Shown: positions 18,074 through 26,862, counted from the stretch's first letter. The stretch: DNA of 64,000 nucleotides from Geminicoccaceae bacterium (GCA_020638465.1 JACKIM010000001.1:558001-622000); one strand, 5' to 3'. Numbers and translations are program-made. Notes: generated from the sequence alone by a model not told the origin.

Positions 18074-18720
18074 TGATGCAGCGACGACAGGCTCTGGCAG
18101 TCTTCGGCACCGCGATGCTCGGCGGCTGCAATGCGCTCCAGTATGTCACCAACCGCGAACCGCCGACACTGTTCGAACTCACGCCGAAGACGACCTTCGA
18201 CGAATCCCTGCCCAGGACCGGCAGTGCCATCGTGATCGATGCTCCGACGGCAACGGCAGGGCTCAACACCGCGCGCATCGCCCTTCGTCCGGACGCGACC
18301 CGGCTCGAATACTATGCCAATGCGATCTGGGTCGATGTCGTTCCGGTCATGGTGCAGAATCTGCTGACCGAATCGCTCGACTCGACCGACCGGGTCGATG
18401 CGCTGTCGCCGATGGAAGCGTCGGGCATCCGCGCAAACTACTCGTTGCGCATGTATATTCGCGAATTCCAGGCGGAATACGACGAGGGTACCGACAAGCC
18501 GCCGATGGTCCACGTGAACACCGAGGTCCGGCTTCTGGACATGCCGAGACGGGATTCGCTGGCGACCGTATCGTTCGAGCAATTCGAACGCTCGAAGGGC
18601 ACGAGCATCTCCGAAGTCGTCCTTGCCTATGACGAGGCGCTGGGCAAGGTGCTCAAACGTCTGGTCGACTGGACCATCAAGAGCATCATCACCGCGAACG
18701 AGGCCGGCAGTACGGACTGA
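18070..18720 (+). CDS. PqiC/ABC-transport auxiliary lipoprotein
   Basis: 216-residue lipoprotein of the ABC_trans_aux (PqiC/YmbA) family. The signal ends in lipobox MLGGC (Cys20) after an Arg-rich n-region. The mature part starts with LFELTPKTTF and contains IVIDAPTATAGLNTARIALR and LEYYANAIWVD, matching the PqiC pattern in which a Tyr-rich strand follows a conserved Arg. In E. coli, PqiC sits in the outer membrane at the end of the PqiB MCE tunnel; here it is encoded with MlaE/F/D, so it likely provides the outer-membrane dock for this transporter. Start ATG at 18070 (ATGATGATG run) overlaps the mlaD stop. Confidence 0.9.
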   Translation: MMMQRRQALAVFGTAMLGGCNALQYVTNREPPTLFELTPKTTFDESLPRTGSAIVIDAPTATAGLNTARIALRPDATRLEYYANAIWVDVVPVMVQNLLTESLDSTDRVDALSPMEASGIRANYSLRMYIREFQAEYDEGTDKPPMVHVNTEVRLLDMPRRDSLATVSFEQFERSKGTSISEVVLAYDEALGKVLKRLVDWTIKSIITANEAGSTD

Positions 18721-18760
18721 GCCCGGCGGGCCGACCTGGCGTCATGCCATCGGGGATTTC

Positions 18761-18802
18761 CCCTGTCCCTTAACAGCGTGTTAACATCGGCCGGGGACAG
18801 GG
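18761..18802. terminator. Nested inverted repeats between convergent genes (possible bidirectional terminator)
   Basis: Outer arms CCCTGTCCC (18761-18769) and GGGACAGGG (18794-18802) pair perfectly. Inside, TTAACA-GCG-TGTTAA (1870-84 of the same block, i.e. 18770-18784) forms a second hairpin. The structure lies between the converging PqiC-like and Anbu genes. There is no T-run on either side, so factor-independent termination is uncertain. Confidence 0.45.
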
Positions 18803-18822
18803 AGAACGGCAGGCATGGAGGC

Positions 18823-19563
18823 TCACAGGGCCCGGTAGTCCTCCCATGTCGGATCGGGGATCGAACGGTAGGCGTTACGCAGCGCTTCCGACCAAAGCTC
18901 GCGGATGTTCTGGAAATACAGGTCATCGAAATCGATCCGCCGGCGTAACGCGACGCGCAGGGTGTCACGGCGGTAGACCAGAAGGTCGATCGGAAGGCCG
19001 ACGGTCATGTTGCTGCGCAGCGTGCTGTCCATGGAGATCAGTGCCAGCTTGACACCATCGCCCAGCGTGGTCTCGTACTTGGCCGCCCGGTCGAGAATGG
19101 GCTTGCCGTATTTGTGTTCGCCGATCTGCAGGAACGGGGTGTCCTCGGTCGTTTCGATGAAATTGCCGGCGGAGTAGACCAGGAACATGCGCATGCGGCG
19201 ATCGGCAATCTGGCCGCCCAGCAGGATGGAGACGTCGAACGGCACGCCCTGGGCCTTCAGCGCTTCGCCATCGCGCTTGAAGACCTTGCGGATGGCCGCT
19301 CCGACGAGTTCCGCCGCCTTGAACATGCTCGGCACGGTGTAGAGAGTCACGTCATCGGGATCTTCGCCTTCCGCCAGAAGGCTCATGACGGACTGCGAAA
19401 CGGCAAGATTTCCGGCCGTCATGGCAACGATCAGCCGTTCGCCCTCGTTCTCGAAGACATGCAGCTTCGAGACTGTCGACACATTGTCGACGCCGGCGTT
19501 CGTACGGGTATCGGCCAGCATCACGAATCCCTCGGCGAGATCCAGCCCGATGCAGTAGGTCAT
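18823..19563 (-). CDS. Anbu: bacterial proteasome-like peptidase (ancestral beta subunit)
   Basis: 246-residue N-terminal-nucleophile hydrolase of the Anbu/BPH family, related to HslV and the 20S proteasome beta subunit. After Met removal Thr1 is exposed (MTYCIG). The HslV/proteasome catalytic Asp17 (ADTRTN) and Lys near 32-33 (SKLHVF) are both in place, and the S129-type GG motif region LVYSAGNF is visible. Known Anbu proteins form open helical rings, and a physiological substrate is not established. It is the last gene of a same-strand cluster (ATP-grasp, alpha-E, transglutaminase, Anbu) that recurs in many proteobacteria. A 64 bp gap separates it from the transglutaminase gene. Confidence 0.93.
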   Translation of the reverse strand: MTYCIGLDLAEGFVMLADTRTNAGVDNVSTVSKLHVFENEGERLIVAMTAGNLAVSQSVMSLLAEGEDPDDVTLYTVPSMFKAAELVGAAIRKVFKRDGEALKAQGVPFDVSILLGGQIADRRMRMFLVYSAGNFIETTEDTPFLQIGEHKYGKPILDRAAKYETTLGDGVKLALISMDSTLRSNMTVGLPIDLLVYRRDTLRVALRRRIDFDDLYFQNIRELWSEALRNAYRSIPDPTWEDYRAL

Positions 19564-19627
19564 TCGAGTTCTGCTCCGTTATTCGCGTCTTTACCGAAGT
19601 CTGGCAACTCGGCTTTTGGACAACATC

Positions 19628-20437
19628 TTATTGTTGGGACTGTGCCATCTGGACTTGCACCCGCACTTCGAGGCTTTCCTCACCGGCGCCACCCCAGATA
19701 CCGCGAACGGGCGCCGCCGACCAGTAGTCAAGGCCGACCGCCGTGCGTACGTAGAACTCGCCCGGGCAGACATTGTTGGCGGGGTCGAACCCGACCCACC
19801 CCAGTTCGTCGACAAAGGCCTCGGCCCAGGCGTGACTGGCATCCTCGTCGTGGTCCGTGCCGGTATACAGGTAACCGCTCACGTAGCGCGCGGGAATGCC
19901 CATGATGCGTGCGCAGGTGATGAAGACATGGGCATGGTCCTGACAGACCCCCGCCCCCAGGGCCAGTGCCTGGTCCGCCGTCGTGCGAACCTGAGTGGCA
20001 CCGATCCTGTAGTCGATGCGCTCCCGCACGAGGTTCATGAGCTCGTGCAATCGATCCAGCGTGGGCGCCCTCGATACCCTGCCGGCAAGGTCTTCGAGCG
20101 CCTCGGTGGGGTGGGTGAGGTCCGTCGAGCGCAGGAAAAAAACCGGCGGCAGCGTGCCATGGCTGACACCGACGATGCCGTGGGTATTGCGCGTCTCGAC
20201 TTCGCCCTCGACGAAAATCGCCGTGCGCTCGCGGGCCTTGCGCATGGTATGGACATGGATGACGTTGCCGAAGCCGTCGGACGTGACCATGAGCGGACGC
20301 CTGTCCTCGCCCTTGATTCGCCAGTTGACGATGTCAAGGCCATCGAAAGGCCGTGGTGTCATGCGCACAAGCTGCATGGCGTGAATTACTACACCCGTAT
20401 AACTGTAGACTGTCCGGTGGCGAATGTGCAGTTTCAT
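19628..20437 (-). CDS. Transglutaminase-like cysteine peptidase of the Anbu cluster
   Basis: 269-residue cytoplasmic protein with an N-terminal beta-rich bacterial transglutaminase N domain (MKLHIRHRTVYSY at the start) and a papain-like transglutaminase core. Catalytic triad: Cys165 in GAGVCQDHAH, His202 in DASHAWAE and Asp218 in FDPANN. Members may hydrolyse or ligate amide bonds; in the Anbu cluster a peptide made by the ATP-grasp/alpha-E pair could be its substrate (inference). The start ATG at 20437 lies 12 bp after the alpha-E stop. No signal peptide is visible, so it is likely intracellular like Anbu. Confidence 0.93.
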   Translation of the reverse strand: MKLHIRHRTVYSYTGVVIHAMQLVRMTPRPFDGLDIVNWRIKGEDRRPLMVTSDGFGNVIHVHTMRKARERTAIFVEGEVETRNTHGIVGVSHGTLPPVFFLRSTDLTHPTEALEDLAGRVSRAPTLDRLHELMNLVRERIDYRIGATQVRTTADQALALGAGVCQDHAHVFITCARIMGIPARYVSGYLYTGTDHDEDASHAWAEAFVDELGWVGFDPANNVCPGEFYVRTAVGLDYWSAAPVRGIWGGAGEESLEVRVQVQMAQSQQ

Positions 20438-20449
20438 GCCCGTCTCAAG

Positions 20450-21388
20450 TCAGGTGAGATAAAACGTGGTGATTTCTTCGCCCAATACGGCAATTCGATC
20501 AATATGATCGGTCAGAAATTCGTGCAACCCCGTCTTGAGGATATCATCGATCCGGCCATAGCGCAGCCCGGCATGCTGCACGCCCGCCAGCCGGTGACAT
20601 TCGCCGCTGCGACCGCCATGGGCATTCTGCAGGCGGTCGAGCGTGCTCGTGACCTGTTCGCTGCATGCGCGCATCGACCGGGGCATCTCCGGCCGCAGGA
20701 TCATCATCTCGGCGATGTTCCAGGGACGGATACGATCCTTGTAGAGGACGTGATAGGCCCGCCGGGCGGAAACGGCGCGCAGCACCGAGACCCACTGGTA
20801 GAAATCGACCACACCGCCGACCTTCTCGTAGCTGGGAAGGAGAATATGATATTTCACATCGAGGATGCGAGCAGTGTTGTCGCTGCGTTCGAGGAAGCAG
20901 CCCAGCCGCAGGAAATCGTAGGCCTGGCTGCGTAGCATGGTATTGTTATATGCGCCGTTGATGAGTAGCGCGCGCATCTTGATCCAATCCAGCGTCGGCC
21001 CGAGACGATCGCTGCCGAAATGCCCGCCTTCGAGACGCCGGGCCTCCAGATAGGTGCTGTTGATGGCATCCCAGGTATCGCTGCTGAGGGCGCTGCGCAC
21101 GGCGCGGGCATTGGCGCGCGCGGTTGCCAGGCTCGCCAGGATGCTCGACGGGTTGTCGCGGTCGACCGACAGGTAGTCGATCACCGCATGGGCGGTTACC
21201 TCGCCATGCTTGGCGAAGAACTCGTCCTCGCAGCCGGCGGCGATGATCGCGGATTTCCACTCGCCCGCCCCCTCGGAGGTCGGCAGCATGCTCATGTGCT
21301 GGGCGACTTCGATCAGCCTGGCGACGTAATCCATGCGCTCGATGTAGCGGCCCACCCAGAACAGGCTGCTTGCGGTACGACTAAGCAT
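20450..21388 (-). CDS. Alpha-E domain protein (DUF403) of the Anbu cluster
   Basis: 312-residue all-helical protein of the Alpha-E family. It begins MLSRTASSLFWVGRYIERMD, the diagnostic start of the family, and ends with a conserved YGRIDDI...LHEFL segment. Alpha-E proteins are almost always encoded next to a circularly permuted ATP-grasp protein and a transglutaminase and are proposed to act with them in peptide synthesis or modification. The true start is 21388, with TGATG overlapping the ATP-grasp stop by one base, so translation is coupled. A longer in-frame reading up to 21790 is antisense-like noise over the ATP-grasp gene. No enzymatic motif can be named in it. Confidence 0.92.
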   Translation of the reverse strand: MLSRTASSLFWVGRYIERMDYVARLIEVAQHMSMLPTSEGAGEWKSAIIAAGCEDEFFAKHGEVTAHAVIDYLSVDRDNPSSILASLATARANARAVRSALSSDTWDAINSTYLEARRLEGGHFGSDRLGPTLDWIKMRALLINGAYNNTMLRSQAYDFLRLGCFLERSDNTARILDVKYHILLPSYEKVGGVVDFYQWVSVLRAVSARRAYHVLYKDRIRPWNIAEMMILRPEMPRSMRACSEQVTSTLDRLQNAHGGRSGECHRLAGVQHAGLRYGRIDDILKTGLHEFLTDHIDRIAVLGEEITTFYLT

Positions 21389-22851
21389 CAGCGACGAGCC
21401 TCTTTGCCGGTATCGGTGAGAACCCAGGTATCCTTGGTGCCGCCACCCTGCGAACTGTTGACCACCAGCGATCCTTCCTTGAGCGCCACCCGCGTCAACC
21501 CTCCCGGCACGATACGGATTTCGGAACCCATGACGATGAACGGGCGCAGGTCGACATGACGCGGTGCAATACCGTTCTCGACAAACGATGGACAGGTGGA
21601 AAGCGCAAGCGTCGGCTGGGCGATGTAGTTGCCGGGATCGGCCTTCAGCTTGAGCCGGAAATCCTCGATCTCGGCCCTGCTCGCATGAGGGCCCACCAGC
21701 ATGCCGTATCCTCCCGAACCGTGCACCGCCTTGACCACCAGCTCGTCGAGGTGCTCGTGCACATAGGCCAGACTGTCGGCCTCGCTGCACCGCCAGGTCG
21801 GCACATTCTTGAGAATGGGAGCTTCCCCCAGATAAAAACGTACCATTTCGGGAACATAGGTGTAGATGGCCTTGTCATCGGCAATCCCCGCGCCGACGGC
21901 ATTGGCGAGGGTCACGTTGCCCGCCTTGTAGGCGTGGAACAGCCCCGGAACACCCAGCATCGAATCGGGGCGGAACACCAGCGGGTCGAGGAAGTCGTCG
22001 TCGACCCGCTTGTAGATGATGTCGACCCGCTTGCGGCCCTCGGTGGTGCGCATGTAGACGACCAGGTCGTCGACCATCAGGTCGGCTGCCTCGACCAGCT
22101 CGATGCCCATCTCGTCGGCCAGGAAGGTATGTTCGAAATAGGCGCTGTTGTAGGGCCCCGGGGTCAGCAGCACGACGGTCGGATCGTTATCGCAGTTGTT
22201 CGGCGCCACGGAAGAGAGCATTTCCAGCAATTCTTCCGGATAATGCGACACCGGCGCAATGGCGTGGCGCGAGAACAGTTCCGGGAACAGCCGTATCATC
22301 ACCTCGCGGTCCTCAAGCATGTAGGACACACCCGACGGCGTACGGCAATTGTCTTCGAGAACGTAGAAATCCTCGGGCCCGACCCGGACCATGTCGATGC
22401 CGGCGATATGGGTGTAGACATCGTCCGGGACGGTGACCTGCTCCATCTCCGCGCAGAAACTCGCATTGTGCAGCACGAGGTTCTCGGGCACCACGCCGGC
22501 CCGGATGATCTCGCGCCCGTGGTAGATATCCTTGATGAAGGCATTGAGCGCCCGGACGCGCTGCTCGAGCCCGCGTTCGAGGAATCCCCACTCGTTCGCA
22601 TCGAGCACCCGTGGAATGATGTCGAAAGGAATCAGCCGTTCCGGATCCCCCCCTTCGAAGTAGACCGCGAAGGTGATGCCGATGCGCCGGAACAGGGCTT
22701 CCGCATCGAGGCGCTTGCTTTCGAGGATCTCGGGCGAGGTGGTTTGAAGCCAGGTACTCAGGGCCTCGTAGGCAGGACGACATTCCCCGTCACCGGCCAT
22801 TCCGCGCATTTCATCGAAAACCACAGGACATTTCCTCCCGTTCGGGGCCAT
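21388..22851 (-). CDS. Circularly permuted ATP-grasp protein (type 2) of the Anbu cluster
   Basis: 487-residue member of the circularly permuted ATP-grasp group. Typical stretches are FDEMRGMAGDGECRPAY near the start, GITFAVYFEGGD, RALNAFIKDIYHGREI, LEDNCRTPSGVSYMLEDR and, near the C-terminus, KAVHGSGGYGMLVGP (the ATP-binding glycine-rich turn) and RPFIVMG. ATP-grasp enzymes join a carboxylate to an amine through an acyl phosphate; here a peptide or amide product is likely but unknown. The ATG at 22851 has AAGGTGG just upstream; an in-frame TTG at 22869 is a weaker alternative. It is the first gene of the operon, and its promoter must lie in the 125 bp shared with the divergent vWA gene. Confidence 0.93.
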   Translation of the reverse strand: MAPNGRKCPVVFDEMRGMAGDGECRPAYEALSTWLQTTSPEILESKRLDAEALFRRIGITFAVYFEGGDPERLIPFDIIPRVLDANEWGFLERGLEQRVRALNAFIKDIYHGREIIRAGVVPENLVLHNASFCAEMEQVTVPDDVYTHIAGIDMVRVGPEDFYVLEDNCRTPSGVSYMLEDREVMIRLFPELFSRHAIAPVSHYPEELLEMLSSVAPNNCDNDPTVVLLTPGPYNSAYFEHTFLADEMGIELVEAADLMVDDLVVYMRTTEGRKRVDIIYKRVDDDFLDPLVFRPDSMLGVPGLFHAYKAGNVTLANAVGAGIADDKAIYTYVPEMVRFYLGEAPILKNVPTWRCSEADSLAYVHEHLDELVVKAVHGSGGYGMLVGPHASRAEIEDFRLKLKADPGNYIAQPTLALSTCPSFVENGIAPRHVDLRPFIVMGSEIRIVPGGLTRVALKEGSLVVNSSQGGGTKDTWVLTDTGKEARR

Positions 22852-22976
22852 TTGCCACCTTGCTGGCAATGATGATCAAGCAAAAGCCATGCCTGTCAAC
22901 GGACAAACACGGCGCGCGCCCCCACAACCCGCTTGCGGCCCTTGCCGCTCGACTTCAGGAGTGCAAATGTCACAGC

Positions 22977-23711
22977 ATGAACCGTATCGCCGCTGCCGTC
23001 GGGTTGATCATGCTGCCGCTTTCACAGGCAATGGCAGCCTCGGTCATGCCGGTGACGGATCTCGCGATCGTGCTGGCCATCGACGGTTCGTACAGCGTCG
23101 ATGACCGCGAGCATGCCCAGCAGATCATGGGCACCGCGAGCGCGTTCGCGTCGAAGGACGTCCGCGACGCCATCGACGCCCTGCCGCACCGGCGAATCGC
23201 CATCACGCTGATCCAGTGGTCGGATCAGGACAGCCAGGTGACGTCGCTGCCATGGTCGGTCATCGAGGGCGGCACGGGCGCGCTGCAGCTTGCCGACCGG
23301 ATCGCCGGGATCGAGCGCGAGACCCGCGACGGCGGAACCGCCATCTCGGCTGCGGTGAGCTATGCACTGCTGGCGCTGGAACGCTGCCCATGCATCACCG
23401 ACCGCCGCATCATCGATCTGAGCGGCGACGGCCGGCAGAACGCGGGACCGCCGCTCGACCTGGTACGGCAACGGGCCGCCGGTCTCGGCGTGACCATCAA
23501 CGGGCTCGCCATCGCCAATGAGGTGAGCACGCTGGACTATTATTTCGAGCGCCGGCTCATCACCGGATCGGGAGCCTTTGTCGAAAAGGCCCGCGACTAC
23601 GGCGACTATGCCCGCGCCATAAAGCGCAAGCTGTTGCGCGAACTCTCCGCGGGAACCGTCATGAACGCTCCACGGCCCGGCGATCCCGCAACGGCGCCGC
23701 GGAGGTCCTGA
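22977..23711 (+). CDS. Exported DUF1194 von Willebrand factor A-like protein
   Basis: 244-residue secreted protein. A signal peptide (MNRIAAAVGLIMLPLSQAMA, cleavage around 20-21) precedes a vWA fold. The MIDAS metal site DGSYS is at 36-40, a Thr in the DGGTAIS segment is the likely second ligand, and LSGDGRQN supplies the third Asp. DUF1194 proteins are widespread in alphaproteobacteria with no established role; protein-protein or metal-dependent adhesion is expected from the fold. An AGGAG lies 17 bases upstream of the chosen ATG, which is too far, so the start may be imprecise. It is divergent from the Anbu cluster and convergent with aspS. Confidence 0.86.
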   Translation: MNRIAAAVGLIMLPLSQAMAASVMPVTDLAIVLAIDGSYSVDDREHAQQIMGTASAFASKDVRDAIDALPHRRIAITLIQWSDQDSQVTSLPWSVIEGGTGALQLADRIAGIERETRDGGTAISAAVSYALLALERCPCITDRRIIDLSGDGRQNAGPPLDLVRQRAAGLGVTINGLAIANEVSTLDYYFERRLITGSGAFVEKARDYGDYARAIKRKLLRELSAGTVMNAPRPGDPATAPRRS

Positions 23712-23723
23712 ACGATACGGCCG

Positions 23724-25529
23724 TCAGCCTTCGCCGCCCGCCTTCTTCTGCAACAGCTCTCGGGTGGCGATCGAAAGCTGGATACCCAGTTCCTTGAGCT
23801 GGTGTTCGGTTACCGCCGAGGGGGCGCCCAGCAACAGCTCCTGTGCCTGCTGATTCATGGGGAACGCCGTCACCTCGCGGATGTTCTCCGTGTCCGCCAG
23901 CAGCATGACGATGCGGTCGAGCCCCGGGGCGATGCCGCCATGCGGCGGGGCACCGAACTGCAGCGCCCGGTACATGCCGCCGAACTTCTCCTCGACGACC
24001 GCGAAATCGTAGCCGGCGATCTCGAAGGCGCGCTTCATGATGTCCGGGCGATGGTTGCGGATGGCTCCTGACGACAGCTCCACGCCGTTGCAGACGATGT
24101 CGTACTGATAGGCGAGGATGTCGAGCGGATCCTTCTGCGCGAGCGCCTCCATGCCCCCTTGCGGCATCGAGAAGGGGTTGTGCGAGAAAATGACCGCCTT
24201 GGCCTCCTCGTCCCACTCGTACATGGGAAAGTCGACAATCCAGCAAAACCGGAAGATGTCCTTCTCGCACAGGTCGAGTTCGCGCCCGACCCGGTCGCGG
24301 GCAGATCCCGCGAACTTGTAGAACTTCCTCGGATCGCCCGCGACGAAGAACGCGGCGTCACCGTCACCCAGGCCGAGTTGTTCCCGGATGGCCGCCGTTC
24401 GCTCCTCGCCGATATTCTTGGCAACGGGACCGGCCCCCTCGCCGCCATCGCGCCAGAAGATGTAGCCGAGGCCCGGCTGCCCCTCCCCCTGTGCCCAGCC
24501 ATTCATGCGGTCGCAGAACGCGCGGCTGCCGCCGGTACGGGCCGGGATCGCCCAGACCCGGTTCTTCGCGTCCCTGTCCAGCAGGCCGGCGAACACCTTG
24601 AAGCCCGACCCGCGGAAGGGCTCGGAAACGTCCTGCATCTCGATCGGATTGCGCAGGTCGGGCTTGTCGGTCCCGTACTTGCTGATCGCGTCGCGATAGG
24701 CGATCCGCGGAAATGGCCCGGGTACGCTCCAGCTGGAGAATTCCTCGAACAGGCCATGCATCACCGGCTCGACCGCGGCGAACACGTCGTCCTGGGTGAC
24801 GAACGCCATTTCCAGATCAAGCTGGTAGAATTCGCCGGGACTGCGGTCGGCCCGTGCATCCTCGTCGCGAAAGCACGGAGCGATCTGGAAATAGCGGTCG
24901 AAGCCCGACATCATCAGCAGCTGCTTGTACTGCTGCGGTGCCTGCGGCAGGGCGTAGAAGCGACCCGGATGGACACGCGAGGGGACGAGATAGTCGCGCG
25001 CGCCCTCGGGGCTGGACGCCGTCAGGATCGGGGTCTGGATCTCGGTGAAGCCGATCTCGACCATGCGACGGCGGATGCTGGAGGTCACCGCCGACCGCAG
25101 GCGGATCTGCCGTTGCATCTTGTCGCGGCGCAGGTCGAGGAAACGGTACTTCAACCGCGTCTCCTCGGGGTAATCCTGCTCGGAGTTGACCTGCAACGGC
25201 AGCGTTTCGGCCTCGCTCTCGATGATCAGCTCGTCGGCAACCAGCTCGATCTCGCCCGTGGGAAGATCGGCATTGACGGTATCGTCGCTACGCGCCACGA
25301 CATGCCCCGTGATCGTCAGGACGCTCTCGTTGCGTGCCCGCTCCGCCTGCTCGAAGAACGGCTTTTCGGGCTGGAAGACGATCTGGGTGAGTCCGGTGTG
25401 ATCCCGCAGGTCGATAAAGAGCAACTGGCCGTGATCGCGTTTTCGGTGTACCCAGCCGCTGAGTCGGGCCGTCGAACCAACGTCGTCCTTACGCAGTTCG
25501 CCGCAGCGATGTGTTCGATAGCGGTGCAT
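23724..25529 (-). CDS. aspS: Aspartyl-tRNA synthetase
   Basis: 601-residue class IIb synthetase charging tRNA-Asp, and possibly tRNA-Asn if non-discriminating. An N-terminal OB-fold anticodon-binding domain (LSGWVHRKRDHGQLLFIDLRD) is followed by the catalytic core with motif 1 region RRRMVEIGFTEIQTP, motif 2 FRDEDARADR and motif 3 GIAPGLDRIVML. The bacterial GAD insertion lies between them, as expected for the long bacterial form. I use the ATG at 25529 (MHRYRTHRCGEL), the standard N-terminus; the frame continues open to 25625 without a better start. The Shine-Dalgarno is weak. Absence or presence of gatCAB elsewhere would decide tRNA-Asn charging. Confidence 0.97.
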   Translation of the reverse strand: MHRYRTHRCGELRKDDVGSTARLSGWVHRKRDHGQLLFIDLRDHTGLTQIVFQPEKPFFEQAERARNESVLTITGHVVARSDDTVNADLPTGEIELVADELIIESEAETLPLQVNSEQDYPEETRLKYRFLDLRRDKMQRQIRLRSAVTSSIRRRMVEIGFTEIQTPILTASSPEGARDYLVPSRVHPGRFYALPQAPQQYKQLLMMSGFDRYFQIAPCFRDEDARADRSPGEFYQLDLEMAFVTQDDVFAAVEPVMHGLFEEFSSWSVPGPFPRIAYRDAISKYGTDKPDLRNPIEMQDVSEPFRGSGFKVFAGLLDRDAKNRVWAIPARTGGSRAFCDRMNGWAQGEGQPGLGYIFWRDGGEGAGPVAKNIGEERTAAIREQLGLGDGDAAFFVAGDPRKFYKFAGSARDRVGRELDLCEKDIFRFCWIVDFPMYEWDEEAKAVIFSHNPFSMPQGGMEALAQKDPLDILAYQYDIVCNGVELSSGAIRNHRPDIMKRAFEIAGYDFAVVEEKFGGMYRALQFGAPPHGGIAPGLDRIVMLLADTENIREVTAFPMNQQAQELLLGAPSAVTEHQLKELGIQLSIATRELLQKKAGGEG

Positions 25530-25592
25530 GGAAGCTTCTCTGCTCGAAGAGGTCCAAGGGAACGGATGAACATCCCGTCGAAATCCGCCGGT

Positions 25593-25621
25593 AAAGGTCA
25601 CGAAGCCCCTGCTCGTGTCAA
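25593..25621 (-). promoter_or_regulatory. Possible aspS promoter
   Basis: On the reverse strand a perfect -35 TTGACA (25621-25616) is followed after 17 bases by ACCTTT, a poor -10. It lies about 64 bases upstream of the aspS start, within the 116 bp divergent space shared with rnd. Only the -35 is convincing. Confidence 0.3.
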
Positions 25622-25645
25622 GCATCGCAGCGAGGGGTGGCGCCC

Positions 25646-26806
25646 ATGACCCTCATCCAGGACAGCCCGTCCGTGGCCGATGTCTGCAACCGGCTGCGCA
25701 AGGAGCCCTTTGTCACGGTCGACACGGAATTCATGCGCGACCGGACCTATTGGCCGCAACTGTGCCTTGTGCAGCTTGGCGGCGAGAAGGAAGCCGTGGC
25801 CATAGACCCGCTCGTGCCGGGAATCGACCTTTCCCCACTGGTCGATTTTCTCCTGGATCGGACGGTCATCAAGGTCCTCCACGCCTGCCGCCAGGACATG
25901 GAAATCTTCTATCACCTGTGCGGTCGCGAACTGCCGCGACCGATCTTCGATTCGCAGGTGGCGGCCATGGTCTGCGGTTTCGGCGAGGAAGTGGGTTACG
26001 AGACGCTGGTCAACAAGCTCGCCGGCGCCCGCCTCGACAAGACCTCCCGCTTCACCGACTGGTCCAAGCGGCCACTGAGTGCCAGGCAGCTGGCTTATGC
26101 GCTGGGCGACGTTACCCATCTGAGACTGATCTTCGAAAAGCTGGCCAAGCGCATCGAGCGGGATGGCCGGGCCGGCTGGGTGGAGGAGGAGCTTGATGCC
26201 TTCCTTGACCCGTCGCTCTACGAACTGGCGCCTGCCGACGCATGGAAGCGCTTGAAGTTCCGCTCGCGCGAGCCCCGGTTCATCGGACTGGTGCAGGCGA
26301 TCGCCGAGTGGCGCGAACGCAAGGCACAGACAAGGAATGTGCCGCGCAATCGCATCCTGCGCGACGATCTCATCATGGAACTGGCTGCCAACCGCCCGAA
26401 GAGTGCCGAACAGCTACGTGACCTGCCGCGCATCAATCTCGACCGCGAGAGTGTCGCCGAAATCGTCGCAGCCGTGGAGGAGGTCATGGCCAGGCCGGCG
26501 GACCGGCTCCCCTCCCCCCCGGTGTCCGAACCGACGCCGCGCGGCGTGGGGCCATTGACCGACCTGCTCAAGGTGCTGCTCAAGCTGTGCGCCGAGGAGA
26601 GCGACGTGGCCCAGCGCCTCATTGCCACCAGCTCCGACCTTGAGGCCCTTGCCCAGGACGACAATGCCGACATCGGTGCCCTGAAAGGCTGGCGGCGCGA
26701 GATCTTCGGCAACAAGGCGCTGGCGCTCAAGCATGGCCGATTGGCATTGGCGGCCAATGGCAACCGGATTCGAATCCTTGAACTGGATGATTCGAACGGC
26801 TCCTGA
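25646..26806 (+). CDS. rnd: Ribonuclease D
   Basis: 3'-5' exoribonuclease that trims tRNA and other stable RNA precursors. The DEDDy exonuclease domain covers about residues 1-175: motif I VDTEFMRDR (Asp26, Glu28), motif II HACRQDMEIF and motif III YALGDVTHL with Tyr and Asp. Two HRDC-type helical domains follow (around RNRILRDDLIMELA and in the 290-370 region), the classic RNase D layout. It is 386 residues from ATG 25646, with GAGGGG upstream; a GTG at 25637 is the alternative. It is divergent from aspS, an arrangement seen in other alphaproteobacteria. Confidence 0.95.
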   Translation: MTLIQDSPSVADVCNRLRKEPFVTVDTEFMRDRTYWPQLCLVQLGGEKEAVAIDPLVPGIDLSPLVDFLLDRTVIKVLHACRQDMEIFYHLCGRELPRPIFDSQVAAMVCGFGEEVGYETLVNKLAGARLDKTSRFTDWSKRPLSARQLAYALGDVTHLRLIFEKLAKRIERDGRAGWVEEELDAFLDPSLYELAPADAWKRLKFRSREPRFIGLVQAIAEWRERKAQTRNVPRNRILRDDLIMELAANRPKSAEQLRDLPRINLDRESVAEIVAAVEEVMARPADRLPSPPVSEPTPRGVGPLTDLLKVLLKLCAEESDVAQRLIATSSDLEALAQDDNADIGALKGWRREIFGNKALALKHGRLALAANGNRIRILELDDSNGS

Positions 26807-26862
26807 TCCTTGATGCAGTCCTTCAGGTTGCAATACTTCGGCGATACGCTATCTTGACGCGC

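Noticed and set aside
21389..21790. N-terminal extension of the alpha-E frame
   Set aside because: Overlaps the ATP-grasp C-terminus; the alpha-E family starts MLSRTASSLFWVGRYIER exactly at 21388.
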